From contig CP081098.1 in NCBI GenBank assembly GCA_025141015.1, positions 1,556,501 to 1,620,500 of the forward strand: DNA of 64,000 nucleotides. Reading direction: 5' to 3'. Below the pieces are notes generated by a model. It made no database searches. It saw only the letters and a list, made by a program, of their open reading frames with translations, and was not told where the DNA came from. The position numbers and the translations under genes were made by a program. Below, piece after piece: positions 26,179 to 35,168 of this stretch (positions within the stretch are counted from its first letter, which is position 1; each line of letters starts with the position of its first letter). This stretch comes from Rhodobacteraceae bacterium M382. GTDB lineage: Bacteria; Pseudomonadota; Alphaproteobacteria; Rhodobacterales; Rhodobacteraceae.

Positions 26179-27267
26179 ATGCCAGATCGTTCCCAGATCG
26201 CCGCCCGCGCGGCACAGTTGCGCGTGCGGTTCGAAGCGGCCGGCGGGTTGGTGGTGGACCCGCCGCTGTTGCAACCCGCAGGTACCTTGTTGGACCTTTA
26301 TGGCGAAGATATCCGTGCGCGCGCCTATGTGACCAGCGACGCATTGCGCGGCGAACAGATGTTGCGCCCCGATTTCACCGTGCCGGTGGTTCAGATGCAT
26401 ATGAGCGAAGGGGCCGAACCGGCGCGTTATACCTATTCGGGCGAAGTGTTCCGGCGTCAGGAACACGACCCCGATCGCGCCAACGAATATGTCCAAGTCG
26501 GATACGAGGTGTTTGACCGCGAAGATCCGGCTGCCGCCGATGCCGAAGTGTTTTCATTGTTTGCCTTGCAATTGCGTGGGGTGTCGCTGCGTGCTGCGAC
26601 CGGGGACATCGGAATTCTGATGGCCGCTGTCGAAGGGCTGAACACCAGCGACAAGCGCAAATCCGCGCTGATGCGTCATATCTGGCGTCCGCGTCGTTTC
26701 CGGGCGCTGCTGGATCGGTATGCCGGGCGTGCGCCGATACCAGAGGGCCGCAAGGCGTTGTTGTCGACCAAAGGCGATCTGTTGCGGGGGGCCGTTGCAA
26801 TCGGCAAGCGCAGCGCCGCCGAAATTGCCGAACGCATCGAGGTCTTGCGCGCTGACGCCGCCGCACCACCGATTGCCGAAAAGGAAATCCTGGCGCTTGA
26901 AGCCCTGATGGCGGTGCGGGAAACCGTGCCTTATGCCATCGAACAGATGCGTGATATTGCTGTTGATCTGCCCGCGATCATCCCGGCTTTGGACCGATTG
27001 GATGCGCGTACCGCCGCGATGAAAGCACGAGGTGTCGATGTGGACAATCTCGATTTCGAGGCCTCCTATGGGCGTACGTCGATGGAGTATTACGACGGTT
27101 TTGTCTTTGGCTTCTACGCGGAAACCCGCCCTGATCTGCCGTCGATTGCCAGCGGTGGTCGGTATGATGCCTTGACCTGGCATCTGGGGCAGGGGGCAGA
27201 AATTCCGGCCGTGGGCGGTGTGATCCGCCCGGATCTGATCCTTGAGATTGAGGAGTCCCGGATATGA
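26179..27267 (+). CDS. hisZ: ATP phosphoribosyltransferase regulatory subunit
   Basis: A 362-residue HisS paralogue without the anticodon-binding domain. The synthetase fold is clear: DFTVPVVQMH, RYTYSGEVFRRQEHDPDR as the motif-2 relative, and SGGRYDAL near the C-terminus. HisZ assembles with short HisG into a hetero-octamer that makes phosphoribosyl-ATP, the first step of histidine synthesis, and mediates histidine feedback. It lies between hisS, its evolutionary parent, and hisG, which it overlaps by ATGA. Confidence 0.95.
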   Translation: MPDRSQIAARAAQLRVRFEAAGGLVVDPPLLQPAGTLLDLYGEDIRARAYVTSDALRGEQMLRPDFTVPVVQMHMSEGAEPARYTYSGEVFRRQEHDPDRANEYVQVGYEVFDREDPAAADAEVFSLFALQLRGVSLRAATGDIGILMAAVEGLNTSDKRKSALMRHIWRPRRFRALLDRYAGRAPIPEGRKALLSTKGDLLRGAVAIGKRSAAEIAERIEVLRADAAAPPIAEKEILALEALMAVRETVPYAIEQMRDIAVDLPAIIPALDRLDARTAAMKARGVDVDNLDFEASYGRTSMEYYDGFVFGFYAETRPDLPSIASGGRYDALTWHLGQGAEIPAVGGVIRPDLILEIEESRI

Positions 27268-27953
27268 CCATCAAGCTGGGCGTGCCGTCCAAGGGGCGGC
27301 TGATGGAGAAGACATTCGACTGGTTCGCCAAACGGGACATTTCCCTGTCACGGACGGGATCTGACCGTGAATACGCAGGACGTGTAGATGGCGTTGATGG
27401 GGTGGATCTGGTTCTGCTGAGCGCTGGCGAAATCCCGCGGGAACTGGCCGCAGGGCGTATCCACCTGGGCGTGACGGGCACCGATCTGGTTCAGGAAAAA
27501 CTGCCACGCTGGGAACAGCAGGTCGAAGAGATCGCAGCTTTGGGTTTTGGCCATGCGGATCTTATTCTGGCGGTGCCGCAGTTCTGGATCGACGTTGATG
27601 CACTGGATGATCTGGACGCAGCGGCCGCAGTTTTTCGCAAAACCCACGGGTTCCGTCTGAGGATTGCAACCAAATACCACCGCCTGGTGCGGGAATTCCT
27701 GAATGACGCAGGCGTGGCTGACTATCAGTTGGTCGATAGCCAGGGCGCAACCGAAGGCACAGTCAAGAACGAAACCGCTGAAATGGTCGCCGATATCACA
27801 TCGACCGGTGAAACCCTGCGTGCCAATCACCTGAAGCTGTTGTCTGACGGGTTGGTTTTGAAATCACAGGCCACTTTGTGGCGCAGCCGTGTGGCGCGCT
27901 ATGACAAGGATGACAAGCAGGCCTTGAACCAGTTGCTGGATCGGCTCGTCTGA
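27264..27953 (+). CDS. hisG: ATP phosphoribosyltransferase catalytic subunit, short form
   Basis: A 229-residue HisG, the short form that lacks the C-terminal regulatory domain and depends on HisZ. KLGVPSKGRL at the N-terminus, LGVTGTDLV and the phosphate-binding ATEGTVKNETAEMVADI stretch are family motifs. It catalyses ATP plus PRPP to phosphoribosyl-ATP. Last gene of the operon; two hairpins follow within 80 bases. Confidence 0.96.
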   Translation: MTIKLGVPSKGRLMEKTFDWFAKRDISLSRTGSDREYAGRVDGVDGVDLVLLSAGEIPRELAAGRIHLGVTGTDLVQEKLPRWEQQVEEIAALGFGHADLILAVPQFWIDVDALDDLDAAAAVFRKTHGFRLRIATKYHRLVREFLNDAGVADYQLVDSQGATEGTVKNETAEMVADITSTGETLRANHLKLLSDGLVLKSQATLWRSRVARYDKDDKQALNQLLDRLV

Positions 27954-27977
27954 CCAAACGGTCCGCCCTGTTTGGTC
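27952..27977 (+). terminator. Hairpin directly after hisG
   Basis: GACCAAAC/GTTTGGTC, an 8-bp perfect stem with a 10-base loop that begins within the hisG stop codon. No T-run follows; it may protect the 3' end or act together with the next hairpin. Confidence 0.45.
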
Positions 27978-28311
27978 AATGGCCACATCATTAAAGGCTC
28001 TCAGCCGGGGCGTGTCTCCGGCTGGGTTTCTTGTCTCGGCGCACTGGTTTTGACGACTGTTCCAGGGAACATGTGAACCCGATAGGGGACGGATGAAAGC
28101 CCACTAGAAGAACCAACACCGCAGGACAGCCGATTTGGTGGTGCGGGCCTTGTTGGTGGGGACTGTTGAACGTGGTGCCGCATCTGACGCGCTGCCGTGC
28201 ACGTATTGTCCCAAACCTTTGGGCAAAGCCTCTTGCATTGGGCGGAGCGACCAGTATCCATGATCCGGCCCGCATACCTCCTGTGCGGGCTCGAAGGACA
28301 GGACATTCACG
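27954..28311. other. Region between hisG and the cystathionine beta-lyase gene
   Basis: After the two hisG hairpins (to 28032), about 280 bases remain before the lyase start. No gene was found. The stretch contains CCCAAA/TTTGGG and GCCCGCA/TGCGGGC dyads, the latter about 20 bases before the start codon, and could be a long structured leader. It does not match a SAM-II or SAM/SAH riboswitch pattern that I can recognise. Confidence 0.45.
28002..28032 (+). terminator. Rho-independent terminator of hisS-hisZ-hisG
   Basis: CAGCCGG/CCGGCTG stem with a 9-base loop followed by GGTTTCTTGT, the usual arrangement after a plus-strand operon. Confidence 0.65.
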
Positions 28312-29415
28312 ATGACAAACCCCATGTTGCCCCGCGCCGGTGAAATGTTGCATCTGCGAGGGAATGCGCTTGAAAAAGGCGATCCCGTGGCTTTGCCACT
28401 GGTCCAAAGTTCGATGTATCATCTGCCGGGCACCTGGCAAGGTGAGCGGTCTTATGGGCGGGTCGACAACCCGACATGGGAACAGCTGGAACATGTGCTG
28501 TCGCATCTGGAACAGGCACCTTGTCTGAGCTTCCCTTCGGGGATGGCAGCGATTTCAGCGGCGTTGTTTGCCACGGTGCGGGCCGGGGCACGGTTGTTGA
28601 TCCCGTCGGACGGATATTATGTCACCCGCCGCCTGTCGGATCGGTTTCTGGCCAATCTGGGGGTCGAGGTCGTAGAGCGACCGACGACCGCTTTTGATCG
28701 TGGCGGGTTTGACGGGTTTGACGTGGTGTTTCTGGAAAGCCCGTCCAATCCGGGGCTCGACATGGTTGATCTGGCAGATGTGGCGAAACAGGTGCGGGCC
28801 GCAGGTGGGGTGACCATTGCTGACAATACCACGCTGACCCCGCTGGGGCAGAGACCGTTGGATCTGGGCATTGACGTCGTGGTGTCGTCGGATACCAAAT
28901 CCATGGGCGGCCACTCGGATGCCCTGATGGGGCATGTGGCGACGCGGAATGAAAAAATCCTTGAGGCCGTGAAAGAGTGGCGCACGTTTTCGGGGTGTAT
29001 TCCCGGCCCGCAGGAGGCCTGGTTGCTGCACCGGGGGCTTGAAACGCTGGACGTCAGGTTCGACCGCATGTGCAGTTCGGCACAGATCGTTGCTGAACGG
29101 TTGGTCGATCACCCAGAGGTGCAAAAGGTTCGCTATCCGGGGTTGCAGGGGGATCCGGCTCATATGTTGGCGGTGCAGCAGACACATCGGTTCGGGTTTC
29201 TGATATCGCTGACATTGGCAAGCGCGGAAAAGGCCGACAGCTTTATCAATTCCTGCCCGCTCTTGCGGCCGGCAACTTCCTTTGGCGGGGTTCACAGTTC
29301 GGCCGAGCGCCGCGCACGCTGGGGAGATGACGTGGCACCCGGGTTTGTACGCCTGTCTGTGGGATGCGAACCCATAGAGGAGCTGTGGGCGGCGATGGAC
29401 GCTGCGCTGGGATAG
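28312..29415 (+). CDS. metC: Cystathionine beta-lyase (Cys/Met metabolism PLP enzyme)
   Basis: A 367-residue fold-type I PLP enzyme. The cofactor lysine is about residue 196 in SSDTKSMGGHSD, SYGRVDNPTWEQLE holds the conserved tyrosine/arginine pair, and LESPSNPG lies at 141-148. It splits cystathionine to homocysteine, pyruvate and ammonia in methionine synthesis; cystathionine gamma-synthase or other C-S lyase activity cannot be excluded from sequence. Monocistronic with a long leader. Confidence 0.85.
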   Translation: MTNPMLPRAGEMLHLRGNALEKGDPVALPLVQSSMYHLPGTWQGERSYGRVDNPTWEQLEHVLSHLEQAPCLSFPSGMAAISAALFATVRAGARLLIPSDGYYVTRRLSDRFLANLGVEVVERPTTAFDRGGFDGFDVVFLESPSNPGLDMVDLADVAKQVRAAGGVTIADNTTLTPLGQRPLDLGIDVVVSSDTKSMGGHSDALMGHVATRNEKILEAVKEWRTFSGCIPGPQEAWLLHRGLETLDVRFDRMCSSAQIVAERLVDHPEVQKVRYPGLQGDPAHMLAVQQTHRFGFLISLTLASAEKADSFINSCPLLRPATSFGGVHSSAERRARWGDDVAPGFVRLSVGCEPIEELWAAMDAALG

Positions 29416-29451
29416 CGCCTGTGGTGTTTGCGACCCCCTCGGGTGCCCCGA

Positions 29452-29883
29452 TCAGATGACCCCGATTTCGGCCAGCGCCTGGTTCAGCTCTGGGGGCAGG
29501 GTGTCTTCGCTGTGTCGTCCCATGGGCAGGTCTGGCGGGCTGTCTTCGGGTTTGAGATAGCGCCAGCCCTGAAATGGACGTTTCTGGGCGGTCTGTGTGC
29601 GGTGCAATTCAGGATCCAGAATGATGGCACAGCGACGAATCCCGTCTTCGCCGATCACCTCATCCAGACGCAGCACCCGTTGACGGCATTGAACGACGCC
29701 TTTGATGACCCAATAGATCGACCCGCCGTTCAGGATCTCGGCTTCGCGCTTGGGCCACATCCGGGTGACATGGCGCGGCAACCCATCGGGCAGTTCTGCC
29801 CGACGCATCTCTTGCCAGTCAATCAGGGATTCGACGCTCTCCGAGCCAACGGACAGTTTGATCAGATTGATATGCTTATCCAC
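29452..29883 (-). CDS. DUF1489 family protein
   Basis: A 143-residue protein of the alphaproteobacterial DUF1489 family, recognised by the HINLIKLSVG start, WQEMRRAELPDGLPRHVTRMWPKR and the PFQGWRYL segment. Function is unknown; no membrane segment or catalytic motif stands out. The start codon is GTG and overlaps a perfect DnaA-box sequence. It converges with the metC-type gene (36 bases apart) and is divergent from nrdJ. Confidence 0.85.
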   Translation of the reverse strand: MDKHINLIKLSVGSESVESLIDWQEMRRAELPDGLPRHVTRMWPKREAEILNGGSIYWVIKGVVQCRQRVLRLDEVIGEDGIRRCAIILDPELHRTQTAQKRPFQGWRYLKPEDSPPDLPMGRHSEDTLPPELNQALAEIGVI

Positions 29884-29884
29884 A
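29876..29884. promoter_or_regulatory. Perfect DnaA-box sequence at the DUF1489 start
   Basis: TTATCCACA matches the DnaA consensus exactly and covers the GTG start codon of the DUF1489 gene, in the region that separates it from nrdJ. DnaA control of dNTP-synthesis genes is known in other bacteria. A single 9-mer can occur by chance. Confidence 0.3.
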
Positions 29885-30060
29885 GGTCATCCCCAGAGTC
29901 GTCCCGAGCTTCATCATGATATTGTAGTTTACTGGTCGCGGGCTTCAAGGTATTGTGTGTGTCTCAGGAAAAAACCTCTCTAAACCGTGAATTCGGCGTT
30001 GAGGGTTTCTGGAATCCTGTAGTATCGAAGCCGCCAGCCTACCCAGGAAGGATTCGCCCC

Positions 30061-32343
30061 ATGAGCCGCTTTGCCGCCCCGATCGCCGAACAGATTTGGG
30101 ATATGAAATACCGTTTCAAAGGTGCCGATGGCACCCCAATCGATCAAACGGTCGAAGACAGCTGGCGGCGGATTGCCCGGGATCTGGCCAAGGTCGAAGA
30201 CGATGCGGCGGTTTGGGAAGACAAATTCTATGGGGCGCTGGAGGATTTCAAATTCCTGCCAGCAGGCCGCATTACCGCAGGCGCAGGTACCGCGCGTCAG
30301 GTTACTTTGTTCAACTGTTTTGTCATGGGCACCGTGCCAGACAGCATGGGCGGTATCTTTGACATGCTCAAAGAGGCTGCGCTGACCATGCAGCAGGGGG
30401 GTGGTATCGGATATGATTTCTCGACCATTCGCCCGCGTGGTGCCGACGTAAAAGGCGTGGCGGCCGATGCCTCGGGCCCCTTGAGCTTTATGGATGTGTG
30501 GGACGCCATGTGCCGCACGATCATGTCCGCCGGTTCGCGCCGGGGTGCGATGATGGCCACCATGCGGTGTGACCATCCCGATATCGAACATTTCATCACC
30601 GCCAAATCCGATCCCGCCCGTTTGCGCATGTTCAACATGTCAGTGCTGGTAACCGATGATTTCATGGAAGCGGTCAAGGCAGACGGGTCGTGGGAGCTGT
30701 CTTTTGGCGGCAAAGTCTACCACACGGTTCAGGCGCGCGACCTGTGGAACAAGATCATGCAGGCGACGTTTGATTATGCCGAGCCGGGCGTGATTTTTAT
30801 CGACCGGATCAACACCGCAAACAATCTTAGCTATTGCGAAACCATCGCTGCGACAAACCCCTGTGGTGAACAGCCGCTGCCGCCATATGGTGCCTGTCTG
30901 CTGGGGTCGATCAACATGGCGCGGTTGGTGTCGAACCCGTTCGAAACCGGTGCCGCTCTGGATGAGACAGCCATGCAGGAGCTGGTCGCTACGGCCGTGC
31001 GGATGATGGACAACGTTGTCGATGCATCCAAATTCCCGCTCGAGGCGCAGGCGCTGGAAGCACATAACAAACGGCGGATCGGTCTCGGTGTCACCGGTCT
31101 GGCCGACGCGCTGCTGATGATGGGGCTGCGCTATGGTTCGGACGCGGCGGCGCGTCAGACCGAAGGCTGGTTGAAAGCCATCGCCCGCGCCGCATATCTG
31201 GCGTCGGTGGATTTGGCCAAGGAAAAAGGCGCGTTCCCGCTGTTCGACGCCGAGCCTTATCTGAATTCCGGGACGATGCAGGCAATGGACAGCGATGTGC
31301 GTGATGCAATCCGTGAAAACGGCATTCGCAATGCACTGCTGACATCAATTGCACCGACCGGCACCATCAGCCTGTATGCGGGGAATGTCAGCTCGGGGAT
31401 CGAGCCTGTGTTCGCCTATGCCTATACTCGCAAGGTTCTGCAGAAGGACGGTTCGCGCACCGAAGAGGAAGTGGTTGATTACGCCGTGCAGATGTGGCGT
31501 GACAAATTCGGTGACAAGGAATTGCCCGATTATTTCGTCAATGCCCAGACCCTGGCCCCGACGGCCCACGTCAAGATGCAGGCTGCAGCTCAGAAATGGA
31601 TCGACAGCTCAATCTCGAAAACCATCAATTGCCCCGAAGACATCAGCTTTGATGACTTCAAGGACGTTTACATGCAGGCATGGGATCAGGGCTGCAAGGG
31701 CTGCACGACCTATCGTCCCAATGATGTGACCGGGTCGGTTTTGACCGTTTCGGAAAGTTCCGAGCAGGCACCGGGTGAAAGCGCCGGAGCCCCGCATGAG
31801 GTTGAAGGTGGCGATGTCATTTACATGTCTGAACCGCTGGACCGTCCGCAGTCGCTCGAAGGGCATACATATAAACTGAAATGGCCCGACAGCGAACACG
31901 CGATCTATCTGACCATCAACGATATTGTGATAAACAACCATCGCCGCCCGTTCGAGGTCTTCATCAACTCCAAGAACATGGAGCATTATGCCTGGACCCT
32001 GGCATTGACACGGATGATTTCGGCCGTGTTCCGGCGTGGGGGTGATGTGTCCTTTGTGGTGGAAGAGCTCAAGGCCGTGTTCGATCCGCGCGGTGGGGCC
32101 TGGGTGCAGGGCAAATACATCCCGTCGATCTTGGCCGCCATCGGGGGCGTGATCGAAACCCATATGGTCAAAACCGGGTTCCTCGAAGGCGAAGGCATGG
32201 GGCTCAAAGCCGACCCTCAGGCGCAAGTCGTCAACTTGGACCAACCCCGCGGCAAAGCCTGTCCGAGCTGCGGCCAGTTCGACATGCAGATGGTAGAAGG
32301 CTGCATGACCTGTCGCAGCTGTGGTCACTCCAAGTGTGGCTAA
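30061..32343 (+). CDS. nrdJ: Adenosylcobalamin-dependent (class II) ribonucleotide reductase
   Basis: A 760-residue class II enzyme that reduces ribonucleotides with a thiyl radical made from adenosylcobalamin, independent of oxygen. The active-site triad is visible in NPCGE (Asn266, Cys268, Glu270), with further cysteines at 86 (LFNCFV) and 279. The C-terminus carries a zinc-ribbon-like set of cysteines (CPSCG ... CMTCRSCG) thought to deliver electrons. The ATG at 30061 follows AGGAAGG; the open frame upstream is not conserved. It makes the organism B12-dependent for DNA synthesis if no other reductase exists. A hairpin follows 45 bases after the stop. Confidence 0.95.
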   Translation: MSRFAAPIAEQIWDMKYRFKGADGTPIDQTVEDSWRRIARDLAKVEDDAAVWEDKFYGALEDFKFLPAGRITAGAGTARQVTLFNCFVMGTVPDSMGGIFDMLKEAALTMQQGGGIGYDFSTIRPRGADVKGVAADASGPLSFMDVWDAMCRTIMSAGSRRGAMMATMRCDHPDIEHFITAKSDPARLRMFNMSVLVTDDFMEAVKADGSWELSFGGKVYHTVQARDLWNKIMQATFDYAEPGVIFIDRINTANNLSYCETIAATNPCGEQPLPPYGACLLGSINMARLVSNPFETGAALDETAMQELVATAVRMMDNVVDASKFPLEAQALEAHNKRRIGLGVTGLADALLMMGLRYGSDAAARQTEGWLKAIARAAYLASVDLAKEKGAFPLFDAEPYLNSGTMQAMDSDVRDAIRENGIRNALLTSIAPTGTISLYAGNVSSGIEPVFAYAYTRKVLQKDGSRTEEEVVDYAVQMWRDKFGDKELPDYFVNAQTLAPTAHVKMQAAAQKWIDSSISKTINCPEDISFDDFKDVYMQAWDQGCKGCTTYRPNDVTGSVLTVSESSEQAPGESAGAPHEVEGGDVIYMSEPLDRPQSLEGHTYKLKWPDSEHAIYLTINDIVINNHRRPFEVFINSKNMEHYAWTLALTRMISAVFRRGGDVSFVVEELKAVFDPRGGAWVQGKYIPSILAAIGGVIETHMVKTGFLEGEGMGLKADPQAQVVNLDQPRGKACPSCGQFDMQMVEGCMTCRSCGHSKCG

Positions 32344-32884
32344 CGGAGCACCGGGACTCGTTGTTGTTTCAGGGTGCATAAAGAACCCATATGGGCGATT
32401 TCGTCGCCCATATGCCAAGTGATTGTCGCCCAAGTTTGCGTAACCTATTGAAATAAATCATTATAGTTAAATCTCGAAATCTGGCGATTCGAGGATAGAA
32501 TGCAGCCGTCGGTTTGCTGGCGGCTATTGACGCACTGCGTGAAATCCAGATCATGATGAGCATGGAATTGAACAAGCTCATACACGCCAACTACACCTGC
32601 TGACCAAGCAGCGACCTTCTCCCGAGCGGACAATTGCTCGGATCGTTTCCCATCAAATGGAATACTGTCATGACGAGAATGACGGATCCACCTCTCGGGA
32701 ATCTCTTCAGTTGATGGCCTCCACACGCATCCATTTCAAAGGTCGAATACGGCGCTGACTTGAAGACGTCACGTTGGAGAGTGCGGGGCAACAGAGCCGT
32801 TGCTGAGACTGCTCAGACTTTGGTCATGGTCACTCTGTATCCAACCCATAAGAATTTTTGGAAAAGATGGTTTTGAGGTGCGAG
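32344..32884. other. Gene-free region between nrdJ and the AAA ATPase
   Basis: About 540 bases with visibly lower G+C after the nrdJ hairpin. A short frame ending at the TGA at 32603 (…LREIQIMMSMELNKLI…) reads like the tail of a helical protein but has a stop just upstream; it may be a gene remnant. Nothing else was recognised. Confidence 0.5.
32388..32414 (+). terminator. Terminator-like hairpin after nrdJ
   Basis: CATATGGGCGA/TCGCCCATATG, a perfect 11-bp stem with a TTTCG loop, 45 bases past the nrdJ stop. The T-run is lacking, so strength is uncertain. Confidence 0.5.
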
Positions 32885-34130
32885 ATGTCTCACGAACTGG
32901 ACGACAAGTTAAAGAAATTAGCCGCGTCTGCAAACTACTCACCCGCTGGCCTGAAAGACCTTTTTGAAGGCTGGGACATTGTGGATTTCATGATGGTCGA
33001 GGCGGCCATTCGTCAAGCGAGTGATCCAGCAGAATGGCAACAGTCATTGGATACTATCCCTCGTGATCGCCACGAGGATTGGATGCAAAGCTGGGAAAAA
33101 CGCCTCCTCGAGGCCTGGGAATTCTCAGGGTTTTCGGACATGAGAAGGGCTGCCACTGTACTTCGTCGATTGCTGCTCATTACCCAACAGTCGGAATTCG
33201 AGCTGATTAGGGAAGCGTTTCGGTTGCCCTTGGAGCTGCCTGAAGGAAGGGGGGTGCCAGAGTACCTGATTGGTATGGATGACAAGACGGAGTTGTCCCG
33301 AACTGTCAGAAACAACATTGACAAGCCGGAGCGCCTGTTTGCCGTTCGTGACCTTGCCCGGTTCGATGACAAGGCGTTGGTCGCTGCTGAGGAGGTCAAA
33401 TCTTGCTTCCCGAACGCAAGTCAGGTGATCGATGGGCTCTTGGCTGAGATGCTTCGAGGTTTCGAGTTCGGCAATGATACCATTAAATTTCGACCGACGA
33501 TCATTCTGGGCGAACCAGGCATCGGCAAGACCACCGTCGTACGCAGTTTGCTTGGTTCCCTCGAGATGCGGCCAGAGATCGTCTCGGTGGCTGGTCACAC
33601 TGACTCTCAGGTGTTCGGGGTGTCGGCTGGTTGGTCGAGTGCGATGCCGAGTGTGATGACGAACGCCGTATTGAGACAGAAAATCCTTAACCCTGTCTTG
33701 GTGCTCGATGAAATTGACAAGGTACGTCCGAGCCATAATGGGGATATATATGCGGAACTGTTGCTTCTCACCGAACCCTCGGATGCAAAGGCATACAGGG
33801 ACAAGTTCCTGAGCGCTGCTACCGATTGCTCTCGAATGTCCTGGCTTTTCACTGCGAATGACCTGACAAGTATTCCGCCCCCGCTAAAAAAACAGGTGCA
33901 CCATCTACAAAATGGAACGACCCACTGATGATCAATTACCCCCAATCATCAGATCCATGCATTCCTCATATGCGATTGAACGCGCAGTGGACCCAAGATT
34001 GATCCCCTTATGCTTGGGAGATATCGAATTACTGGAGCGAGACTTCAGGGACTATCGGGACCTGCGCCGCCTTCGAGAGATGATCCGCATCTTAGTACAC
34101 CTGCGCCAAAAAGAACTTCCGCATGCCTAG
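32885..34130 (+). pseudogene. AAA family ATPase (Lon-like core) split by a frameshift in a poly-A run
   Basis: The first frame encodes 347 residues (32885-33928): a helical N-terminal region of about 190 residues, Walker A GEPGIGKT at 209-216, Walker B VLVLDEID at 271-278 and a sensor motif FTAND at 322-326. After IPPPLK the frame runs into non-family sequence and stops. The next frame continues the family sequence (KNRCTIYKMERPTDDQ … DYRDLRRLREMIR) to 34130. Removing one A from the seven-A run at 33886-33892 joins them into a protein of about 414 residues. The start at 32885 follows GAGGTG; ATGs at 32858 and 32867 are alternatives. Role unknown. A broken gene, a sequencing error and a functional +1 shift cannot be told apart here. 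Confidence 0.75.
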
Positions 34131-34588
34131 TGTTTAGGCCTTCGGCCGCATAGGTCCCAACGGCCGTAGATGGACTTTCTGGTGCTGGTCAAAGTGCCAC
34201 ATGTGGAAGTGTCAGGGTTAGTCACTCTGGCGACGATCTTAGCAAGCTTTGTCTGCTTTGCGCAGATAGTGACCTTTGCAAAGTCAATCGAACAGCCCTT
34301 TGCCGCGCTTGACCAGCACACCGGTTGCTGCGTTGCAGCTACCCCGAAGCAGCCGTTCGAAACATTGCGCAGCATTATAGATGGCCCGAGATCAGCAAGC
34401 GGACTTTTCAGACCTTCGACGCTTTCGGATCAATGGCCGCTTCCGTGGTTTTGCACCTGAACCCTCTCCTGTATAATTCACACATAAAACAACGCCAGAA
34501 GCGCGTAAGAGCGCTTTTAGCGCCTGAAAGAATTTTGGTCCGATTGACAGGTTGTGGCAGTGTGGAAGATTGATTGAAAACAGTTTAT
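34131..34588. other. Gene-free region between the AAA ATPase and the TRAP genes
   Basis: About 460 bases. A GGCC-TTC-GGCC hairpin (around 34137) follows the ATPase stop. Short frames are present (for example 34325-34573, plus) but resemble no family I know and lack ribosome sites. The stretch may be remnant DNA. Confidence 0.45.
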
Positions 34589-35116
34589 TTAGTCAAGTTG
34601 CGTGGCGGTATCTTTCGCCACGTCATCACCTGCCCATCTGGCGAACAGGTGAATTAGAATTATGATCATTGACACAGGGACCGCCACAGAAATCCAGACC
34701 ATTGGAATCCCAAGCGTATCTGCTGTCAGGCCAGATTGCCGCGCCAGATATCCTTTTGCAAACCCGCCTCGCAGTCCGATAAAGCAGAAATAGATTACGG
34801 GCAGGATGAAAGTCAGCACTGCAAGGCTTTGGATGGCTTTCGCAAAGGCCGCCAGAATGTGAGGTGGTTCAGGGAAAACACTTTGCATCAACACCGCATC
34901 TGACTGTGTCTTGAACGATAGCGTCGCGCCCAGCAATCCGGTCCACACCATCGCGTAGCGGGCGACATCTTCGGTCCAGACGGGGGGCGAGGAGAAGACA
35001 TAGCGCGCGATGATCTGCACCACGACTGTCACGAACATCACACAAACCGCAAAGACAGCGATGCGGCGCATGAGCAGGTGCAAGCTGTCGCTGGTGCTGA
35101 GGATGAGGTGGCGCAT
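34589..35116 (-). CDS. TRAP transporter small permease, DctQ type
   Basis: A 175-residue four-helix membrane protein of the DctQ family (helices at about 15-35, 48-65, 85-108 and 130-155; VWTEDVARYAMVWTGLLGATLSF is the family core). It pairs with the large DctM subunit in sodium-driven uptake of a carboxylate-type substrate captured by DctP. Here it is the last gene of the operon, after dctP, and not fused to or directly before dctM as is usual. Confidence 0.9.
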   Translation of the reverse strand: MRHLILSTSDSLHLLMRRIAVFAVCVMFVTVVVQIIARYVFSSPPVWTEDVARYAMVWTGLLGATLSFKTQSDAVLMQSVFPEPPHILAAFAKAIQSLAVLTFILPVIYFCFIGLRGGFAKGYLARQSGLTADTLGIPMVWISVAVPVSMIIILIHLFARWAGDDVAKDTATQLD

Positions 35117-35168
35117 GTGTCTCTCCGGTAATGGAGGGCGGGCCGCAGGGAGCAGCCCGCCAATTGGA

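Noticed and set aside
33886-33892. The poly-A run in the AAA ATPase as a programmed frameshift site
   Set aside because: Known A-rich slippery sites mostly drive -1 shifts; here a +1 shift is needed. An indel or sequencing error is simpler, though not excluded.
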